Source: Marthasterias glacialis (lineage: Eukaryota; Echinodermata; Asteroidea; Forcipulatida; Asteriidae). Taken from it: 64,000 nt of DNA. Under the pieces are notes generated by a model. It saw only the letters and a program-made list of their open reading frames with translations, was not told where the DNA came from and searched no databases. The stretch is taken from contig OU452223.1 in the NCBI GenBank assembly GCA_911728455.2, positions 15,871,302 through 15,935,301 on the forward strand, read 5' to 3'. Positions 59,640-64,000 of this stretch are shown in pieces (positions within the stretch are counted from its first letter, which is position 1; every line of letters begins with the position of its first letter). Both the position numbers and the translations under genes were made by a program.

Positions 59640-60725
59640 ACAGACCTTTGTCCTTTTGTTCCAAGAAGAGGTTTATGAGGCATCGAGAGGCTTCTACCAT
59701 TGTTGATTTATTGTATTTCGGCTCAATGGAGGTAAGTCAGAGTGGGCCGGCAACCGAGCCATGGTTCCATATTTAGTACCACTATAATAACGGCCGATGT
59801 TTTGCAATTCACAGTGCGTAAATTTGACATTTTCTTGGTTGAGAAAACAAAACGGATGATCCAATAAAGAGAAAGTTTGTTCTCTTTGGCATTGTCAAGT
59901 CAGGGTTTCATTGTGCCAGCAGTACCTTCAAAGAAAAAAAAACAGAAAAAAACCCAGCAGCAACTGGTATATTTTCTGTCTTGGTAGTTTTTCCGAAGGT
60001 GCATCGCAATATACATGAAATGGTGTTATAAATTTTTGTGCATAACATTGTGCTTTCAAAATTACATCGTCTACTCTGAATTTACCAGAGTTTGTTTACT
60101 TCATCGACCAGTCCAATATTAAAGAGTAATTTATATTTGTTGTATTTAAAAGTGTATTTAAGGTCTCTAAACATTTGATACAAATCAACTATATTATTTA
60201 CAAATGAGTTAGTTTTACCAGTTTTTAAACTCTTTTGGACACACGGCCTGAGGTCTGGTAAACCCTTTTGTATAAAAATTGGAATACCAGAACGTTAACA
60301 TGTCCAGACATTCCTTTGGATAACATGCACAGTGCATGCACTTACCGTGCAATGCTTTGTTTCCCTTGCACGAAGAGGGACAAAGTGTACTGGAATTCAT
60401 GCTCGAAATCTCCCTTTTTGCTGGGGCTATTGTTTCATCCCCATTCCAGACCTTCATCCTTTTGTTGTACAAACGAGGATTACAAGAGATTGAAAGGCTG
60501 CCATTGTTTATCCTTGTATTAGTCATAATGGGAGGTAAGTCAGAGTGGTCTGAAATTCCACTGTACCACGGCTGATTATCGGCCGTGGCTTACTGCCAAG
60601 GTTTTGTGATTCACGGCGAATGCATATAATATTTTCTCAAAAAATCCTGGTGATCAAAAAATTCTGGTGCATTTTATGAGAACGTTTGTTGTCTTTTCTT
60701 TGTTAGATAAAGGGTTTCATTGTGA
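59640..60725 (+). repeat. Diverged roughly 805-bp tandem duplication
   Basis: Segments 59640-59910 and 60446-60725 align in order: CAGACCTT(TG/CA)TCCTTTTGTT, then AGAGGCT(TC)TACCATTGTT-like, GGAGGTAAGTCAGAGTGG, CGGCCG, GTGATTCACGG/GCAATTCACAG, and AGGGTTTCATTGTG. Offsets are 803-809 bp. Each copy contains a CAG ... GGAGGTAAGT arrangement that looks like an exon of 88 or 85 nt. Confidence 0.55.
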
Positions 60726-61586
60726 CAACGATATTCTCAACAAATATTCCGAAAAATTAATCCCATCCCTTGACACGGAAACGTTTTTGGAGATCCTGGC
60801 ACTAAGTTGTTAAATTCCAATTTGAACCTTTAATATCAACTTAGTCGAAAGTGCATTTAATGTAAGAAGTTTTTAAATTCAGTACTTGATAGAAAGTGCA
60901 ATGATTCTCCCATAAATTTTGTCAAAATTACAGATTTTCAGACAGTTGTTTTTTTTTAAGCTTATTTGCACTCATTGGAAATGTCTAGATGATTTTGTTT
61001 TGAAACTAAACCAATTTATTTTTCAAGTATTTACCCAAACCACAGCATCTGTGACCTTTAAATCTAATCCAGTGGGATAATGTTCAAACACTGAGGTGAT
61101 AATCCTTTAAGTCCTTTCAATCCGTGACAGTTGGATGCACTTAAAGAGAGAGCCTTTTTTCTTGGGAATCATGAAAGCAATTTTTGTTTGACACTTATTG
61201 TCTCAGTGCTGATAATGCAGGTTTTGTCAAGCAAGGGCCTCTTGTTGGCTTTGATAATGCGTCTTTAATCTGACAGCAGAGTCACTCCAAAAATTTTGTT
61301 GAGACAAGATGGGTAGTTATGTTTTTATTTTGTGCTTGGTTTGGAAGGTGAACGAAGCCTGGGGTGTGAGTATGAACTTGGGTTTAATACAAAGTGGTGC
61401 AACATTAATTTGATTCCAACATGATTTCAAAAAGATATGCTAAAATATTCTTGCTTACTTAAAAAAGTTGTCTAACAAGTTCTACTTTCTTGAGGGATTT
61501 GTGGTAGCAGAATACTGAGTTCATGTCATATTGTTTTAAGTTGTGTTGTTCCTGAAAAAGACACATTGTGTAACAACTCATGGGTG

Positions 61587-61845
61587 TTATTTGTATTGTT
61601 TACCCATACACCGATGTGTGTTAAGCACTGTATACTCAGTACTCTCCCGAGTCCTTTGAAAAAAACCGACAGGCATATTCCTCGGGTGGGATTCGGACCC
61701 ATGACACCTGCCATTCTAGAGCAGATGTCTTACCAACTAGACTACAGAGATTGCCCGGCAACTGAGTGTACAGTGCTTAACACACATCGGTGTATGGGTA
61801 AAAACACAAATAATATTCTGTCTCCCCGATGCAAAAAGTTTACAT
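61587..61845 (-). mobile_element. SINE with inverted arms and 13-bp target duplications
   Basis: It is flanked by CAACTCATGGGTG at 61574-61586 and 61846-61858, as expected for retroposition. The minus strand holds an A-box-like TAGTCTAGTTGGTAAG and a B-box-like GGGTCCGAATCCCACC between two inverted arms. Each arm reads ACCCATACACCGATGTGTG, then TTAAGCACTGTA, and they are nearly identical. The presumed 3' tail is A-rich (AAACAATACAAATAACA). The mixture of Pol III SINE head and terminal-type inverted repeats is unusual. Confidence 0.75.
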
Positions 61846-61949
61846 CAACTCATGGGTGGTGACTATGTTTGGAACACCTTGAGAAAACCTTACAGCTTTG
61901 TGGAAGTAATTTTGAACACTTAATGGCCGATAATTCAACCTATGTACAC

Positions 61950-62077
61950 TGGGGTGGATTTCACAAAACTAGTCCCATTTTAGGACTAGCCCTAACTGAT
62001 GACAAGGCCTATAAGTTAGGACTAGTTACTCATCCTTACTCGAGATAGTCCTAGCGCTTTGTGAAATCCACACCTGG
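61950..62077. repeat. TTTCACAAAG-type foldback element
   Basis: The ends GGGGTGGATTTCACAAAACT and GCTTTGTGAAATCCACACC are inverted. The interior repeats AGGACTAG/CTAGTCC and a TTAGGACTAGTTAC. It is 128 bp with no coding capacity, and a cousin of 14900-15049. Confidence 0.7.
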
Positions 62078-63413
62078 CCATGCAGGATGACTGGTTTTCA
62101 TCATCTTTAAAGCACGCCTGACAAACACTAGTATCTGTCAAAGGCCAGTATCCTCACTTTTTGCGACCCAACACGTACATGAAATAACAAACCTGTGAAA
62201 GTTTTTGTTTCCAAATTAACATCGCTATTTGTGCTCAATCGATCATCTGAATCACAATAACTAGTGAAAATCCACATTATATGTTTTCAAACATTGAGTT
62301 TTGGATTCAAGTGATTAAAATCTAATTGTTTTTTATTTATTCTCGAAAAATGTAGCATTTTAGGCAAAAGTATTTCAAGGGAAGTTTTCCACCATGACCA
62401 TTATGTGCGGTAATTGTGAACATTTTTGGATCCAGTCTTACCATTGTCATACATACCCTTCAAACAGCGTTACGTAAATGAAAAAATCACCCATGAAAAT
62501 CTGTCATCAGAATTGGGATAAGTTTGGAACAGATTCTGTGAAACTTTCAAAACGGTGATAAAATGAAAAGTAGCTCTGAGCAACAAGGGAGTGTTTTCTG
62601 TCGCTTTGGTCATTCGCCGTGTTGTATAATTGTTTAATAGCATTTTGAATTTGGTCAAATGAATGACCACCTTGAAACTTAATCACAATGACCTGTCTGG
62701 CTGCTTGTCAAATTGATCTGAAATTGGACTTGGCGGGGGCCAACCTTGTCTACTTGACGTGATGGATTGAAAACAGCTTTGTTGGGATGGTCACTCCAAA
62801 TCTAACAGGATTTAGACAGCCCTGGACCACCAGTCAGTTTGTATTATAGGAATTGCCATCACAATCGGAGCTATCCTGGTAATATTTACACACAGTTCAA
62901 GGTGTCTAACCCCATACGACCTTGTGACAAATGAACGGAAGTTAGGGAATATTAATTTAAAATTATTCCCAAGACCATGGAGGGGCAGTAAAGACCGCTT
63001 TTGATTGATTCATCAAGTGTAGGGGGTTGGAATTGGTGACAGTGTTGTCTCACGGGGTTTTCGCTTGGGATATTATGCATAGGTGGAAGGGAAGTAGTTG
63101 TTAATTGTTGGTTGACCGATGTTGACTAACTGTAGATTTGAAGGGACGGGAAGTAATTAAAAGTAGTCAGGTCAATGACTAGAGCTTGATCTCATTGGTT
63201 CAACTTTCTGGCATGCCGGCAGAATTTGCTGTAGTTTCTGTATTACATTTGTTTTGATGTATGTCAGTTTGCGTAAAAAGTTAAGAACATTGCTGGGACT
63301 GAGAGGGTCCGAAAAATTCTGTTTGGCCGGACGACATGTGGTTTCTCACTATTGCTGTGTGAGATTGAGATCTCAGTTATTGTAGAGGTGAGTGGGATGG
63401 AAAGCTCACCTCT

Positions 63414-63590
63414 ATAGACCTTTATCATGCTGCCACCATCTTGGTCGTGTGCCCTGCATCCAATAACACTAATGGACACTGATGTTTGTTGTTCAAAAGG
63501 AACCTGACTATTTGCCCTCCCAGCCTTCGTTTGGTTACATTAATTTGAATGGGAGACAAACAAGATGGCTGCACCATGATAAAGGTCTAT
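63414..63590. repeat. AGACCTTTATCATG-ended foldback element, complete
   Basis: The ends ATAGACCTTTATCATGCTGC and GCACCATGATAAAGGTCTAT are inverted. The interior carries CAGCCTTCGTTTGGTTACAT. It is the reference copy for fragments at 1.2, 9.2, 30.3, 31.6, 39.9 and 48.6 kb. It ends about 240 bp before the exon at 63833. Confidence 0.75.
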
Positions 63591-63832
63591 TGAGTACGAC
63601 TGTTCTCAGTGTGGCTGAGTAGGATTGACGTCTCAATATTACTGACTGTTGCAGTGGCTCTTATGTCGTGGTTCCGGTATGAATTATGTTTATCTTCTCA
63701 ATTTGAAATTCCCCATTCCATTCAAAACTGGTCTGCAAGTCAAGCTACCATTGCCCTTTTTTCTCAGTTGTTCGATAGTTTTGAGTGAAGAAATTAACAC
63801 CCTTCCTCATCTCCTCTTTTCCCCCCCTGCAG

Positions 63833-64000
63833 CAACGGGACGCCATCATGAGGGACCTGGCCGAGGAGCGACAGTCACGTCTTGACGCCGAGAAACGCCT
63901 GAAGGACGCCCTGCTGGAGGGCGAGACGTACAAGTCACGCCTGGAGGTGCTGCAGGAGGACCTCACCAAGATGCAGGGAATGCTGAACAGCGTCATGGAG
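63833..64000 (+). CDS. Coiled-coil protein exon (runs off window)
   Basis: After a C/T tract and CTGCAG acceptor, 56 codons are open to the window end. The exon starts in phase 0, matching the donor at 53770. The peptide begins QRDAIMRDLAEERQSRLDAE and passes through RLKDALLEG. It ends in LTKMQGMLNSVME. It is rich in E, R, K, L and A with regular L/M/I spacing, so the coiled coil continues, and the third positions are clearly C/G-biased as in real coding DNA. Together the exons 10793, 53706 and 63833 give 100 residues of uninterrupted helix. The remaining protein lies beyond 64000. Family not recognised; a Ski/Sno- or scaffold-type tail is possible but unproven. Confidence 0.9.

Larger units (their letters stand above)
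53770..63832 (+). other. 10.1-kb intron
   Basis: It runs from the GTAAGT donor to a C/T-rich CCTGCAG acceptor before 63833. No confident coding exon is seen inside. Repeats listed separately fill a good part of it; 58.6-59.4 kb and 62.1-63.4 kb look largely unique. Confidence 0.75.

Noticed and set aside
10793-64000. Naming the gene as a Ski/Sno, Dachshund or other known coiled-coil family
   Set aside because: The three exons show only generic coiled-coil composition from memory comparison; no diagnostic motif was matched.

Overview
The window is eukaryotic, intron-dominated DNA from an animal. The repeats make an echinoderm (sea-star-like) source my best guess, but this rests on pattern memory and is tentative. 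There is no operon structure, no dense coding, and no CRISPR, rRNA or intact tRNA gene. By eye the DNA is AT-rich, with many foldback elements, tRNA-derived SINEs, LINE 3' ends and long G/C homopolymers.

One host gene on the + strand accounts for the clear coding sequence. Three exons at 10793-10860, 53706-53769 and 63833-64000 have good splice sites and matching phases (0/2, 2/0, 0). Together they encode about 100 residues of continuous, highly charged alpha-helical coiled coil. The last exon runs off the window end. The introns are 42,845 and 10,063 bp. A candidate first coding exon at 855-917 has a good start context, a strong donor and phase 0, so it would join in frame and give a new N-terminus. 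A possible promoter lies just upstream, with a CRE palindrome and an NR5A/ERR-type site. I do not recognise the gene family with confidence.

Layout. 1-917: putative promoter and first exon. 918-10792: first intron, with foldback elements (a 382-bp palindrome at 5.5-5.9 kb), SINEs, a 76-bp modular repeat and a G-rich 32/16-bp minisatellite near the next exon. 10861-53705: giant intron, with several families of palindromic elements, a tandem array at 31.9-33.0 kb split by a roughly 574-bp insertion, paired dispersed repeats, microsatellites, and a few repeat-poor stretches that could be enhancers. 53770-63832: third intron, with a tRNA-Leu-like SINE, a 280-bp element with exact 5-bp target duplications, a 333-bp tandem duplication with 59-bp hairpins, a diverged roughly 800-bp tandem duplication, and a SINE with near-terminal inverted repeats and 13-bp flanking direct repeats.

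I found no convincing new multi-gene system. The most interesting observations are the candidate alternative promoter and exon, the hairpin elements, the SINE with inverted repeats, and foldback elements carrying CRE palindromes inside a regulatory-size intron.
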